Shown piece after piece: positions 27,497 to 35,991 of a DNA stretch of 64,000 nucleotides. Source of the stretch: Aeropyrum sp. (GTDB taxonomy: Archaea > Thermoproteota > Thermoprotei_A > Sulfolobales > Acidilobaceae); the NCBI GenBank assembly GCA_015523465.1, contig WAKF01000073.1, positions 1 through 64,000 of the forward strand, read 5' to 3'. Made by a program: the position numbers and the translations under genes. Positions within the stretch are counted from its first letter, which is position 1, and each line of letters opens with the position of its first letter. The notes below the pieces were generated by a model, which worked only from the letters and a program-made list of their open reading frames with translations, made no database searches and had not been told where the DNA came from.

Positions 27497-27802
27497 CTGG
27501 CGGGGCCCGGCGAGCTGAGAAAATTCGTCTTAGAGGAGACTGCTAAGTGCATATACTGTGGCTTCTGCGAGCCAGTATGCCCCACACTACCCCTAGGAAG
27601 GCATAGGGGCTATGGGCCTCGTGGCAGGGTGAACCTAGCCAGGATGGTAGCCCTAGATGGCCCCACCGACGGTGACTACGAGAGCCTCTACACATGCCTC
27701 CTCTGCGCAGCATGCCACACGGCATGCCCGGCTAGGATTGATATTGTCGGTGTGGTAAGGGCTGCTCGAAGCCTTATCCAGCAGGCTAAGAGGGGAACGT
27801 GA
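27497..27802 (+). CDS. 2[4Fe-4S] protein, HdrC/GlcF N-terminal-like, no standard start codon
   Basis: About 101 residues carrying KCIYCGFCEPVCP and YTCLLCAACHTACP, i.e. two C-x2-C-x2-C-x3-C cluster motifs spaced as in HdrC and in the N-terminal part of GlcF/GlpC. Between the upstream in-frame stop at 27491 and the first cysteine there is no ATG, GTG or TTG. CTG 27497 has GGGGTG eight bases before its start and is the best candidate. Alternatively an ATG frame from 27481 (MGCLGPGG) would connect by a frameshift. It would ferry electrons between membrane or soluble partners; the partner is unknown. Confidence 0.7.
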   Translation: MAGPGELRKFVLEETAKCIYCGFCEPVCPTLPLGRHRGYGPRGRVNLARMVALDGPTDGDYESLYTCLLCAACHTACPARIDIVGVVRAARSLIQQAKRGT

Positions 27803-27890
27803 AGGCCCCATAATGGAAAGACCATAACGGAGGAAAGGTATAGAAATAGAAATAAGGGAATAAACCGGCCGCCGCCTCGCCGTGCCGGAC

Positions 27891-28529
27891 TTACTGTTGG
27901 GCCACCTGGGCTTCCTGGAACGTTATCCTCCTATCCCTAATACTTCTATTTAGCAAGTCAGCGTGCTCTAGTGTCACCTGGTATTCCATAAGCTTCTCGA
28001 GAGTGTAGCTTCCGTCGTCACCAATTATAACCTTATTCACGTATATCTTGCCTTCGTCGAAGCCGACAGTGTAGACACAAACGCTCCTCTCCTTTAGGTA
28101 GCTCCTAACTTCCTCGTACTTTAAGGCCTCATCCAAGCCCTTAGCGGCGAAGATCCTTACGTGGACAACAACGTCACCAGGCACCTTCCTATCAGCCATC
28201 ACCTTGAGGGTCTTAACGAAGCTCCTCTTAACCACCTCTATCGGAGTCTCTCCCCCGAACTGGAGAAGCGTCGCCTGGGGAGCGAATTCTACGAGCCTCC
28301 CTACTACTTCCTCTTCGTTGACGTCAGGCTCCACCATGAAGTGCCTTGTGACACCTCCGCTTACTTCGATAAATGTGGCTTCGGTGGCTGCAGCTATACT
28401 ACTGCAAATGATGTTCTTAGGTGCTACCACAGCAAGCTTGTTCACTCCCAGGCCCGCTATAGCCTTTCCCACGAGCCTGCCTGTGAGAGCCCTCAGGTAG
28501 ATCTCCTCCTCGAAGGTAGTTAGCGGCAT
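27891..28529 (-). CDS. Conserved-looking hypothetical protein
   Basis: 212-aa soluble alpha/beta protein with no motif I can name. It has hydrophobic strands such as KLAVVAPKNIICSSI and DVVVHVRIFAA and no membrane segments. Codon use matches its neighbours, so it is likely real. ATG start. The upstream 178 bp is AT-rich with TTTAAAC and ATTAATG elements that could be its promoter. Confidence 0.7.
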   Translation of the reverse strand: MPLTTFEEEIYLRALTGRLVGKAIAGLGVNKLAVVAPKNIICSSIAAATEATFIEVSGGVTRHFMVEPDVNEEEVVGRLVEFAPQATLLQFGGETPIEVVKRSFVKTLKVMADRKVPGDVVVHVRIFAAKGLDEALKYEEVRSYLKERSVCVYTVGFDEGKIYVNKVIIGDDGSYTLEKLMEYQVTLEHADLLNRSIRDRRITFQEAQVAQQ

Positions 28530-28707
28530 ACTATCCCGCCTCCAACTACGGCGATGATCTTCAAAGCACCGTGTTAAACCTAAACAAATATTAACACATT
28601 AATGTTTAAACCATTCAAATCAGCTTGGAGGAATATAGATGAGCACCAACGATAAAGAACATTATAAGGAACGCGTTAACCCGCGAATCAAAGCGAGTTA
28701 CGAGACC

Positions 28708-29279
28708 TTACCGCCACCTCGAGAGAGCCCTTTCGACAGCCGCCCATAGGCTTGCTCGATTAGCTCTAGAGCCCGACTCCACCTCTCCACGAAAGTCTCC
28801 CTCGCCATATGACCTTGCATAGAAGTGCTCGTGGAGAGCACTCCCCTTATCCAGAAGCTCAATAAACTGCTGTCTCAGGTCCTTCTCAACATTATTTTCA
28901 ATAAACCTTTCAATCTTCCCCCGGCTCCAGTGCACTCTAGGCACGTTCTTCATGGTCGCATACATTTTCACTAAGGCTAATATAGCACCCCACAGCTTCT
29001 CCGCTGCATGCCTCGTATCCCCCTTCTCCGCGAGCTTTTTAGCCTCTTCCAGGTACTTCTCAAGTAAATCGCGGTACCTTTCTACCCTTTTGGAGGGGCT
29101 CACATCAATATTCTTAAGCTCGTCCTCGACATCATCTGGATCCCAGCCAGTAGCTTCTGCAATCTCTCTGACCCACTCCCTCTCCCCCCAGCTAAAGGCT
29201 CGCCGCTCTTCGCTTTATCAATGATCCTCTTAATCTCGGGCCACTCAGTCTCAACTTCATTCATGAAAGTCTCGGTCAT
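28708..29279 (-). CDS. PaREP1-family protein, apparently frameshifted in a G6 run
   Basis: The part at 28708-29103 (131 aa) has the PaREP1 pattern: helical LLEKYLEEAKKLAEKGDTRH, then AAEKLWGAILALVKMYA and a C-terminal ALHEHFY. The same frame continues upstream with WVREIAEATGWDPDDVEDEL, but without any start codon before a stop at 29217. A second frame starts at ATG 29279 (MTETFMNEVETEWPEI) and reaches the same place. The two join at a run of six G (plus strand C6 at 29184-29189). So the full gene is probably about 190 aa, broken by one base. PaREP1 proteins are helical, crenarchaea-enriched, and of unknown role. Confidence 0.65.
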
Positions 29280-29320
29280 AACCTTAAGCTCATTAAATAC
29301 TACATGATACCTAGCCTCTC

Positions 29321-30295
29321 TTAACCTTCTACCGTTATTCTAGCTCCTTGATTGTCCACCCTTGTAACCCAGACGCTCCCTCCCCCGATCTCTTCAACCC
29401 TCCTTCTAAGCTTCTCAGCCACGCTCTCAGCCTTTCTGTAGTCTGTGAGGGCATAGACTGTGGGGCCCCAGCTACTCTGCAACGCCCCCCAAGCCCCCGC
29501 CTCTAAGGCCTCCCTTACTAGCTCCTCCACCTCGCGGCAGCAGTATATGGAGCCCTGCGCTCTAGCCCAGTACTCCCCCAGCATCTTGTTGAACTCGTAT
29601 AGCAGTCTGGCGGCGTCGCTCCACCTACCCTCGGCCGCAGCCGGCATTACACCCATTAGTATCAGCCTTGAAGCCCTCTCAGCCATAGACTCGCTCATCC
29701 TTGGCAGGGACTGCAGGACCTCCTCCTCCCTCCTCTTAACCTCCAGCACCCTTGGTATAGGCTTGGAGGGGAGGGCTACCACGATGGCCACACTCCTAGG
29801 CACGTGGGCCCTGAATATGAGCGGGGGGAGGCGCCTCTCCCCGGGCCTGAAACCGCCGTCGACGAGGAAGCCCCCGTAGGTGAATGAGTAGACTCCGAGG
29901 CCCGAGGGAACCCCCCGGCCCAGGGCCTCAGCGAGCCTCTCAACGCTAAACCTCCTAACCCCACAGATGGTAAGGGCTGCGTACCCCGAAGCTAATGCCA
30001 GGGCTGTGGTGGAGCCCAGGCCCACGTGAGCCGGTATCTCCCTCAACACCCTAATAGAGACCCCGACCCCTCTACACCCCCAAGCCTCCAAGGCCCTCCT
30101 AGCATAGGCCTCAGCCTCACCGGCCCTAGCCCCCCTAGCCTCAACCACCCCTCTTTCAGCCTCGCTAGCCTCAAGCTCAAGTCTAGGATGCTCAAGGGTG
30201 AATCCTACAGTGCCGTAAAGCCTCCCCAGCCCCCCGTGAAGGTCCATGTTACCCGAGTGCACGTGACTTGGAGCTGAGACCCTTACAAGAACCAC
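29321..30295 (-). CDS. GHMP kinase, beta-ribofuranosylaminobenzene 5'-phosphate synthase-like
   Basis: GHMP-fold protein of the RFAP synthase (MptG) type, which condenses 4-hydroxy/aminobenzoate with PRPP in pterin-cofactor synthesis. N-terminal PSHVHSGNMDLHGGLGRLYG is the family opening. The ATP-loop IPAHVGLGSTTALALASG (around residue 86) and GRGVPSGLGVYSF follow. 324 aa matches the family (about 320). GTG start. In a crenarchaeote the product would feed a methanopterin-like or tetrahydrofolate-analogue carrier (inference). Confidence 0.8.
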   Translation of the reverse strand: MVLVRVSAPSHVHSGNMDLHGGLGRLYGTVGFTLEHPRLELEASEAERGVVEARGARAGEAEAYARRALEAWGCRGVGVSIRVLREIPAHVGLGSTTALALASGYAALTICGVRRFSVERLAEALGRGVPSGLGVYSFTYGGFLVDGGFRPGERRLPPLIFRAHVPRSVAIVVALPSKPIPRVLEVKRREEEVLQSLPRMSESMAERASRLILMGVMPAAAEGRWSDAARLLYEFNKMLGEYWARAQGSIYCCREVEELVREALEAGAWGALQSSWGPTVYALTDYRKAESVAEKLRRRVEEIGGGSVWVTRVDNQGARITVEG

Positions 30296-30436
30296 ACCAC
30301 ATCCCCAGGGCCTCCCTGTTCTAAACCCGTGCTTAAGGGTGTAAACGTTCCCTGCGAGTCAGCTAATGCTAACGTTAGGAGAGGGTATCTAATATTAAGT
30401 CTAAAGCTTATCATAGAGAAATGTGAGGTTGACCTG

Positions 30437-30772
30437 ATGGCCGAGTGTAAATGTCGTGGGAGTAACCCTAGTATCCAGAAGGTCTTAACTACCTTCCAGG
30501 GGGCATGGGGGTTTCTAGCGGGGTACGTCGCGCTCAGCTATGACCTACCGGGAACCCTTCTGGCTCTAGGCATGATCGCCACGTACATCATATACCACTT
30601 TGAAGAAGCAATACTAGACCTTCTAGCCGGGAAGCCTGAAATGGTGGAAAACGATTGGCCTGAAGAGGAGCTTAAGGTATTGATGTGGGGGATAGGATTA
30701 GCAGTATTCTATAAGCTAGGCATCATAACAATCGACTTTGAAGCTCTACGCTCAGCATTCCAAGTAGGGTAG
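30437..30772 (+). CDS. Small membrane protein, unknown
   Basis: 111 aa with two hydrophobic helices (residues about 23-55) and a charged C-terminal half ending in a third weaker helix. Two cysteines occur near the N-terminus (MAECKCRGS). I choose ATG 30437 because GAGGT lies ten bases upstream; a longer frame from 30329 lacks that support. No family recognised. Stands alone on the plus strand. Confidence 0.6.
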   Translation: MAECKCRGSNPSIQKVLTTFQGAWGFLAGYVALSYDLPGTLLALGMIATYIIYHFEEAILDLLAGKPEMVENDWPEEELKVLMWGIGLAVFYKLGIITIDFEALRSAFQVG

Positions 30773-30847
30773 CTAGTAAGCGTACTACCGCCCGGCGTAT
30801 GAATGGAGACTTCAGCTCGGGGTTAGTGAGAGGTCTCCCACCCCACC

Positions 30848-31813
30848 TTACTCTGACTGTGTGACATAGGTTAGCTTTACCCTCCTACTCGCTTCGTCTA
30901 GTAGCCTCCACTCCTCCCACGTTAGCCTCCAGCCCGTAGCATCAGCGTTCTCCCTCACTTGCTCCGGGCTAGTGGCTCCGGGGATCGGTATCACTATGTC
31001 GCTTAGCTGTAGCAGCCAGTTCAAGGCTACCTGTGCCGGGGTTTTACCCCTCCTCTCCGCGATCCTCGCTACCTCCTCGTAGAGCTTCTGTAGCTGGGGG
31101 TAGTTTACTGGGTGGTGTAGAGGGTCTACCCTCCGGTAATCCCTGAGCTCTCCAAGCTTCTCCGGGGGTATAGTCTTGGCTAGAGCCCCCTTAGCTAGGG
31201 GGCTCCATGCTAGGAACGTTGCTCCGAGGCCCTCGGCGTAGGGTAGTAGCTCCCTCTCTGCCTCCCTCTCAGCAAGATTTAGCTTGTACTGTAGAACGTC
31301 AACCTCTATGCGGGATAGGCAGTTCCTGAATGCTTCTACAAGCTCTATGGGGTGGTCGCTCAGCCCTATATACTCCACCTTCCCTAGGGTTACAAGCCTC
31401 TCGAAGGCCCTGGCGTACTCGCATGTTGGTATGTGTCTCCAGAGGGGGGGCCAGTGGGCTAGGAGCACTGGGATCGAGGTGAGGCCCAGCCTCCTTAGGC
31501 TAACGTCTACAGCTTTGAAGACGTCGTCGTACGATAGCATCTCCCCGGGTATCTTGGTCACAACCACTATGTCATCCTCCCTGGCACCCAGCTCCTTCAA
31601 AGCCCTCCCAAGGAACCTCTCACTAAGCCCCCCGCCATACCGGAGAGCCGTGTCGAAGAGGTTAATCCCGGCCTCCAGAGCAGCCCCGACTATAGCCTTA
31701 GCCCTATCATAGCTGGTAACCCCCCAGTCATCGCTAAACTGCCAAGTACCTAAGCCTATCCTAGAAACCCTTATGCCCGTACCTCCCAGGCTAGTATACT
31801 CCAAGCCGGCCAC
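30848..31813 (-). CDS. Aldo/keto reductase
   Basis: NADPH-dependent TIM-barrel oxidoreductase. The catalytic tetrad is present: Asp and Tyr in NLFDTALRYGGG (around residue 50), Lys in VVVTKIPGE (around 84) and His in LLAHWPPLW (around 119). The C-terminal cofactor motif IPIPGATSPEQVREN is intact. 321 aa. The substrate cannot be assigned; the protein resembles archaeal Tas/YghZ-type members. Confidence 0.9.
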   Translation of the reverse strand: MAGLEYTSLGGTGIRVSRIGLGTWQFSDDWGVTSYDRAKAIVGAALEAGINLFDTALRYGGGLSERFLGRALKELGAREDDIVVVTKIPGEMLSYDDVFKAVDVSLRRLGLTSIPVLLAHWPPLWRHIPTCEYARAFERLVTLGKVEYIGLSDHPIELVEAFRNCLSRIEVDVLQYKLNLAEREAERELLPYAEGLGATFLAWSPLAKGALAKTIPPEKLGELRDYRRVDPLHHPVNYPQLQKLYEEVARIAERRGKTPAQVALNWLLQLSDIVIPIPGATSPEQVRENADATGWRLTWEEWRLLDEASRRVKLTYVTQSE

Positions 31814-31915
31814 CGATAGGAAGGGTCGCCCTTCCAGGATTGTTAAAAGGATCTCCTCCCCCGGAGCAGAGGCTAGGTCCTGCCCTGTAGGTTCTCAGGT
31901 TAGTGGTGTTAACTC

Positions 31916-32494
31916 GTGGATACTACCATCAACCCCCCAACCCGCTTGCCAAGTTCTAAACGTGTATTAGGGGTTCAAGTCTTGGAGGGTGGCAGGCTGG
32001 TTTCGAGGGAGGAGGTTATTGAGTATCTTAGGCGGAGGGTTAGGGAGCTTGAGGAGGAGCTAGCTATGCTTAAGGCGCTGTTGGAGGTTGTGGAGAAGGG
32101 CGGTATATCAACTGGCGCCTTACCAGGGGAGAAGGTGGAGGAGGTTAAGGTGGGTAGAAGGAGAGTTGCTAAGCTGTATCGGGGCGAGACTCACATGAGG
32201 CTCGTGCTAGAGGAGCCCCTTCCCATGCCCGAGGAAGTAGAGGCCTACCTTAGGAGTGTTGAGGACGAGATCCGGGGGGCACAGGCTAGGTCGGGGGCTG
32301 TTGAGGCTCAGGACCTAGCTAGGCTCGCTATAGAGGAGGGTCCCGGGGGCGTGGTTGAGATAAGGTTCACGGGGCTATACTCGACAATAGAGCATATAAA
32401 GGCTAGGGCCGCCCTGAAATACGCTGCCGAGACGCTCTACGAGTTCGCCAGGGCCCTCAAAAACTCCGGGTCTGAGCTTGGGGAGAAGGGTTGA
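31916..32494 (+). CDS. Hypothetical protein with N-terminal coiled coil
   Basis: 192 aa. A charged helix (VIEYLRRRVRELEEELAML, around residues 34-52) predicts a coiled coil. A beta-rich middle and a helical end (ALKYAAETLYEFARAL) follow. No family recognised. The first 15-20 residues are low in similarity to anything and the true start may be later. Neighbour 32499-32810 runs the other way and ends 4 bases away. Confidence 0.6.
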   Translation: MDTTINPPTRLPSSKRVLGVQVLEGGRLVSREEVIEYLRRRVRELEEELAMLKALLEVVEKGGISTGALPGEKVEEVKVGRRRVAKLYRGETHMRLVLEEPLPMPEEVEAYLRSVEDEIRGAQARSGAVEAQDLARLAIEEGPGGVVEIRFTGLYSTIEHIKARAALKYAAETLYEFARALKNSGSELGEKG

Positions 32495-32498
32495 AGCC

Positions 32499-32810
32499 CT
32501 AGTCTGCGGGCTTGAGAAGGCACTTACAGTCTACACACCCCTTCTCGAAGTGCGAGACGTGTATATGGCATGTTGCCAGCCCCCTACCCTTATCGTCGGA
32601 GAGCTTGACTACCAGATACTCACCCTCGAGAGAAGCCTCAGCGCTAGAGGGCTTCCTCAATAGCCTTTCAGCTCTGATACTATAGACCCTATCCTTGTAT
32701 TCAACCTCTATCACAGCGCTCCAAAAGCCCTCTGACTCCTCCACCTCAGTGATCCTAGGATACCCGCCGCCCACCGCACCTACACCCCCAACTAGGAATC
32801 TGTAGTGCAA
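32499..32810 (-). CDS. Small hypothetical protein with C-terminal cysteines/histidines
   Basis: 103 aa, beta-rich (FWSAVIEVEYKDRVYSIRAERLL). Its end carries CHIHVSHFEKGCVDCKC, a set of Cys/His that could bind a metal (inference). TTG start. Divergent from the charged-tail gene at 32900. No family recognised. Confidence 0.6.
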   Translation of the reverse strand: MHYRFLVGGVGAVGGGYPRITEVEESEGFWSAVIEVEYKDRVYSIRAERLLRKPSSAEASLEGEYLVVKLSDDKGRGLATCHIHVSHFEKGCVDCKCLLKPAD

Positions 32811-32899
32811 GGCATATGATTCCAGCCTCTAATAGAGCGTCATGCCGCCCCCGTAAAGGTTTAAGTCTCCTAGCCCATACGGTAGCCCGGGGGCGGGTT

Positions 32900-33349
32900 T
32901 TGAGCGAGGAGGAGCTTACTGAGGAGGTAGAGGCGAGCGAGGAAGAAGCTAGGGGAGGCGTAGAGCTGGTTAGGGAGGAGGCTAGGGCTGAGGCCGTAGA
33001 GGAAGCGGCTCCGGCTGAGGCTGAAGAGGAGGCAGCCCCAGTAGAATACGATATTACGAGCCCCGACCTACTAGAGGCTATGCTAGACGTGGCTGACATG
33101 CTCGAGAAGGTGGCTCAAGGCGAGATGACTATTAGTGAGGCCATAGCTAACGTTGAAACCAGGATCTCCGAGTTAATAGCTAGTAGCGTGAAGAAGCCTA
33201 AGGCTAGGAGGAAGGCTAAGGCCTCGGCCAAGTCAGGGACAAAGAAGGCTAGGAGGGCTAAAAGCACGGGTTCCAGGAAATCGAGGAAGTCCTCTGGCAA
33301 GTCTGGGAGAAGGCGTAGGAAGACTTCTGGGAGCAGCGGGGGCTCCTAG
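32900..33349 (+). CDS. Highly charged protein with a histone-H1-like Lys/Arg/Ser tail
   Basis: About 149 aa in three parts. The N-terminus is acidic (residues 1-50, mainly Glu/Ala). A short helical core DLLEAMLDVADMLEKVAQ (about 57-74) continues to about 95. The last 52 residues are a basic, low-complexity tail of Lys, Arg, Ser, Gly (for example KKPKARRKAKASAKSGTKKA). The layout suggests nucleic-acid binding by the tail, as in H1-type or ribosome-associated proteins; this is inference. TTG 32900 preferred (GGGGGCGGG upstream) over a frame from 32816. It lies 0.5 kb from the PCNA gene. Confidence 0.6.
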   Translation: MSEEELTEEVEASEEEARGGVELVREEARAEAVEEAAPAEAEEEAAPVEYDITSPDLLEAMLDVADMLEKVAQGEMTISEAIANVETRISELIASSVKKPKARRKAKASAKSGTKKARRAKSTGSRKSRKSSGKSGRRRRKTSGSSGGS

Positions 33350-33357
33350 CCTCCCCT

Positions 33358-33747
33358 CTAGACTAGTTCTAGCCTTTTAACTTCTACCTCGTAGCCCAGC
33401 TTCTCCAACGCCTTTACTATAACCTCCTCGGGCACGCGCCTGTCAAAGTATACTCCTACCACCCTCTTATCGCCTTCTTTCACGAGCCTGAGCTTGTCTA
33501 TGATAACTCTCCCGAGTATCATGTCGTTCATGCTCTTACTAGGGACTATGTAGTCTTTGAACTTTTTCCTAGCCATGTCGTAGAAAGCGTCGAAGTTCCT
33601 GAGGACTCTGAAGGCCTCGTTGGCGTCCTGAGACTCGAAGCCTAGAAGCCCTACAACCTCCCTTATAAGCTTCTCGGCCTCGCTCAGCTCGAGCTCCACG
33701 TACTTATACTTACCCATGTCTACCTCCAGGACCACCTTGCCAGCCAC
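33358..33747 (-). CDS. Hypothetical protein divergent from PCNA
   Basis: 129-aa alpha/beta protein, charged, no membrane segment. MGKYKYVELELSEAEKLIREVV and GYEVEVKRLELV frame a likely small domain. GTG start with GAGGGGATTAGAG upstream. It shares a divergent promoter region with the sliding-clamp gene, so co-expression is possible. No family recognised. Confidence 0.65.
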   Translation of the reverse strand: MAGKVVLEVDMGKYKYVELELSEAEKLIREVVGLLGFESQDANEAFRVLRNFDAFYDMARKKFKDYIVPSKSMNDMILGRVIIDKLRLVKEGDKRVVGVYFDRRVPEEVIVKALEKLGYEVEVKRLELV

Positions 33748-33829
33748 GCTCTAATCCCCTCAGGGTTGGGTGGTGGGCTTTTCACGCTATAAACCCTTAC
33801 CCAGGCTACCTAGACTTAGGGGTTGGGCT

Positions 33830-34579
33830 GTGTTTAGGCTAGTCTACGGCCTCCCCACGAAGTTCAAGTATATCACCCAGACTATGGCTAAGATAAACGA
33901 CGAAGGTATACTGGAGATCACCGTAGACTCTGTGAAGGCGTGGATAATGAGCCCTGACAAGACTAGCCTCGCAATCCTCGAGATGCCTTCTATGAGTTTC
34001 GAGGAGTTCAACGTGGAAGAGGAGGCGAAGTTCGTCTTGAGGACTGACGAGTTCAATAAGATCGTTAAGAGGGCTACTAGGAACGACGAGGTAGTTCTAC
34101 AGTACAACGTTGAAGAACAGGCGCTGGAAGTGGAACTACGGGATAAGAAGAGTGGGTTCTCCAGGAAGTTCCTAGTACCTATAATAGCCGGGGCTCAGCA
34201 GGAAATCAAGGAGCTGAAGATCGAGACTACAGCCAGGTTCTCCATGATGTCAGACGACTTCAAAGCGCTTATCCAGGACGTCAAGGTAGTGGGCGATATA
34301 CTAGAGCTTGAAGCAACCCCCGAGGCCGTGAAAGCCAGGGCCCAGGGGGAGGAGAAGGAGTACGAATGGATCATGAAGCCCGGCGAAGCCCTACTAGACC
34401 TAGAAGTCGACGAGGAAGCACAAAGCTCCTACTCCAGGCAAGCCCTAGAAGTAGCTACAAAGCCTGTAGGCGCAGCGGATACCGTTAAAATAGGATTCGC
34501 ATCCAACTACCCAATGAAGATCGAATTCACATTCCCTAACGGAGAGAGAATGGACCTATACATAGCACCCAGCCTTTAA
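33830..34579 (+). CDS. pcn: DNA polymerase sliding clamp (PCNA)
   Basis: Ring-forming processivity clamp for replicative polymerase, FEN1, ligase and others. Two-domain PCNA fold: [20 protein letters not shown] at the start, [14 protein letters not shown] in domain 1, the interdomain loop around 118-130, and the C-terminal [23 protein letters not shown] that receives PIP-box partners. I use GTG 33830 (249 aa, the normal size) with GGGGTTGGG upstream; the frame is open to 33770. Many crenarchaea have three PCNA paralogues; only one is in this window. Confidence 0.95.
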   Translation: MFRLVYGLPTKFKYITQTMAKINDEGILEITVDSVKAWIMSPDKTSLAILEMPSMSFEEFNVEEEAKFVLRTDEFNKIVKRATRNDEVVLQYNVEEQALEVELRDKKSGFSRKFLVPIIAGAQQEIKELKIETTARFSMMSDDFKALIQDVKVVGDILELEATPEAVKARAQGEEKEYEWIMKPGEALLDLEVDEEAQSSYSRQALEVATKPVGAADTVKIGFASNYPMKIEFTFPNGERMDLYIAPSL

Positions 34580-34603
34580 ACCTCCAGAGCCGGAAGCTAA
34601 ACT

Positions 34604-34681
34604 GAGGGCCCGACCAGTGAGCCGCGGTATCCGCGACGGGCTACACCCTGTGAGTAGAGGCCCGTTGGGGTAGCCCGCGGT
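34604..34681 (+). ncRNA. Candidate structured RNA downstream of PCNA
   Basis: A GC-rich stretch in an otherwise AT-leaning intergenic region. CCGC-GGGCTAC-CCC (34631-34648) pairs with GGG-GTAGCCC-GCGG (34667-34680), 14 base pairs with small bulges and an 18-nt loop. A second hairpin CGCGG-TAT-CCGCG (34623-34635) competes. A TTTAAA box overlaps the PCNA stop about 27 bp before 34604, so it could be transcribed on its own. It could also be the 3' part of the pcn mRNA. Class unknown. Confidence 0.4.
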
Positions 34682-34728
34682 GAGGGAGGAGGGCCTTAGT
34701 TATAGTTATGGTGGGGGGTTGGTGTGGG

Positions 34729-34956
34729 ATGCCGAGGGCTGTGTTGTCGTGGTTTAGGTGTGATGTGTGTGGTAATAATCCTGCTGTGCGGGTGTGTGGG
34801 GGTTCCGTAGTTTGTGAGAGGTGTTACCACGCTTTGGGCAGTTACTTGGGGTGCGCTCGTCTGCATGCTGGTAGGCCTGGTCAGCAGGCTGCTGAGGTTG
34901 ATGAGGAGCTGATAAGTAGGATAAAGAGGAGGGCATACAGGCGTAGGCAGCACTAG
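34729..34956 (+). CDS. Small zinc-ribbon-like protein
   Basis: About 75 aa with FRCDVCGNNPAVRVCGG and VCERCYHAL, i.e. two C-x2-C pairs that would bind one zinc, then a basic tail RIKRRAYRRRQH. A likely nucleic-acid- or protein-binding adapter. ATG 34729 is preferred since a TATA-like TTATAGTTAT lies about 28 bp before it (leaderless start); the frame could begin at 34708. Ends 3 bases before the convergent DUF72 gene. Confidence 0.6.
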   Translation: MPRAVLSWFRCDVCGNNPAVRVCGGSVVCERCYHALGSYLGCARLHAGRPGQQAAEVDEELISRIKRRAYRRRQH

Positions 34957-34959
34957 GTC

Positions 34960-35700
34960 CTACCGCTTCCTCAGGGCCTCTTTAAACCTGACTGCGTCTT
35001 CGAAGGCGTAGACGTTGTTGAACATGACGTATGCTTCTCTCCACCTAGCCACTAGGTCCTTAAGCCTCTCCAAGTCCTCGTCGGTGTACTTGTACTTGTA
35101 GTTGACCTCCTTCCCGCCTAGCCCGTGTAGCCTGGCGTAGAGGATTTCCTGGTCCACCGGTGGTACCCTGCCTCTTAGCACGTCCCCTGCTATCAGCAGG
35201 TCCGCCTTAGAGGCTGTCTGGGAGAGTAGGTCCTTCCGCTCCCACCAGTCTCCCCGGGGCTCCCAGGCTATAAGGAAGGAGTCTCTCGGAGCCTCCCCGA
35301 AGAACCCTACAATCCTCCTAGCATTACCCTCGTCGGCCTTGAAGCTTGCCGGGGTTTGGACGACTATTACCCTCGCCCTGAGAGCCCTTGCAGCCTCTAG
35401 GGTTACTTCCCAGGCCCACAGGACCTCCCTTGTCAGCTTGAAGCTCCCGAACCTTGAAGGGTCGCCCTCGACTTTCCTCTTAAGCCTAGCCCACAGCCTC
35501 CTATTGTATTCGTGGGTTACAAGCATCCAAGCTTTAACTGTGAACTCGAAGCTACTGGGAGCCTCAGACCTCCACTTCTCAAGGGTCTCGAGAGGAGGCG
35601 GGTCGTAAAAGGTCTGTTGCACCTCCACAGCGTCGAGAGCCTCGTAATGCCTCCTACGAGCCCTCTGGAAGCCGCAGGTGCCAACTTTCACACTATCCAA
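34960..35700 (-). CDS. DUF72 (YecE-like) family protein
   Basis: TIM-barrel protein of the DUF72 family: VKVGTCGFQ at the start, ALDAVEVQQTFYDPPPLETLEKW, and FEFTVKAWMLVTHEY match the family opening. FLIAWEPRGDWW and LYARLHGLGG are the later conserved strands. 246 aa. Enzymatic role is not established; nuclease or isomerase functions have been guessed for the family. Confidence 0.85.
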   Translation of the reverse strand: MDSVKVGTCGFQRARRRHYEALDAVEVQQTFYDPPPLETLEKWRSEAPSSFEFTVKAWMLVTHEYNRRLWARLKRKVEGDPSRFGSFKLTREVLWAWEVTLEAARALRARVIVVQTPASFKADEGNARRIVGFFGEAPRDSFLIAWEPRGDWWERKDLLSQTASKADLLIAGDVLRGRVPPVDQEILYARLHGLGGKEVNYKYKYTDEDLERLKDLVARWREAYVMFNNVYAFEDAVRFKEALRKR

Positions 35701-35991
35701 CGGCCCCCCAGCCTAGGGGTTAGCCGGAGGCGAGTTTTTACCTGGGAGGGGGCTTGTAGAGGGACTCTTAGCTTATTCTGCGGTTTACGGTTTTATAGAG
35801 TCGTGTAACGGCTATAGGAGGGCTTCTGTATCCTCGGGAAGATGGCTACAGCGTGTGTAAGAGTTAGGTAGTCGTGTCTGGGGCTAGGCTGACACCTCTA
35901 TCGTATCTTAGAAGCGGTTAGTAGTACGATGAGGTTGAGGATAGATGGTGGGGCGCTTGTTTATTCTCGGCGGAGGTGCATGTGTAGGGGG
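35701..35991. other. Intergenic region upstream of the DUF72 gene
   Basis: About 290 bp between DUF72 (minus) and the end of a membrane gene (minus). It must contain the DUF72 promoter, with a GGCGAGTTTTTACC element near 35730. A short plus frame (35929-36126) overlaps the membrane gene antisense and is not convincing. Nothing else is seen. Confidence 0.4.

Noticed and set aside
34696..34953. Minus-strand frames opposite the zinc-ribbon gene
   Set aside because: Low-complexity Pro/Thr/His composition; the plus strand has the C-x2-C pairs.
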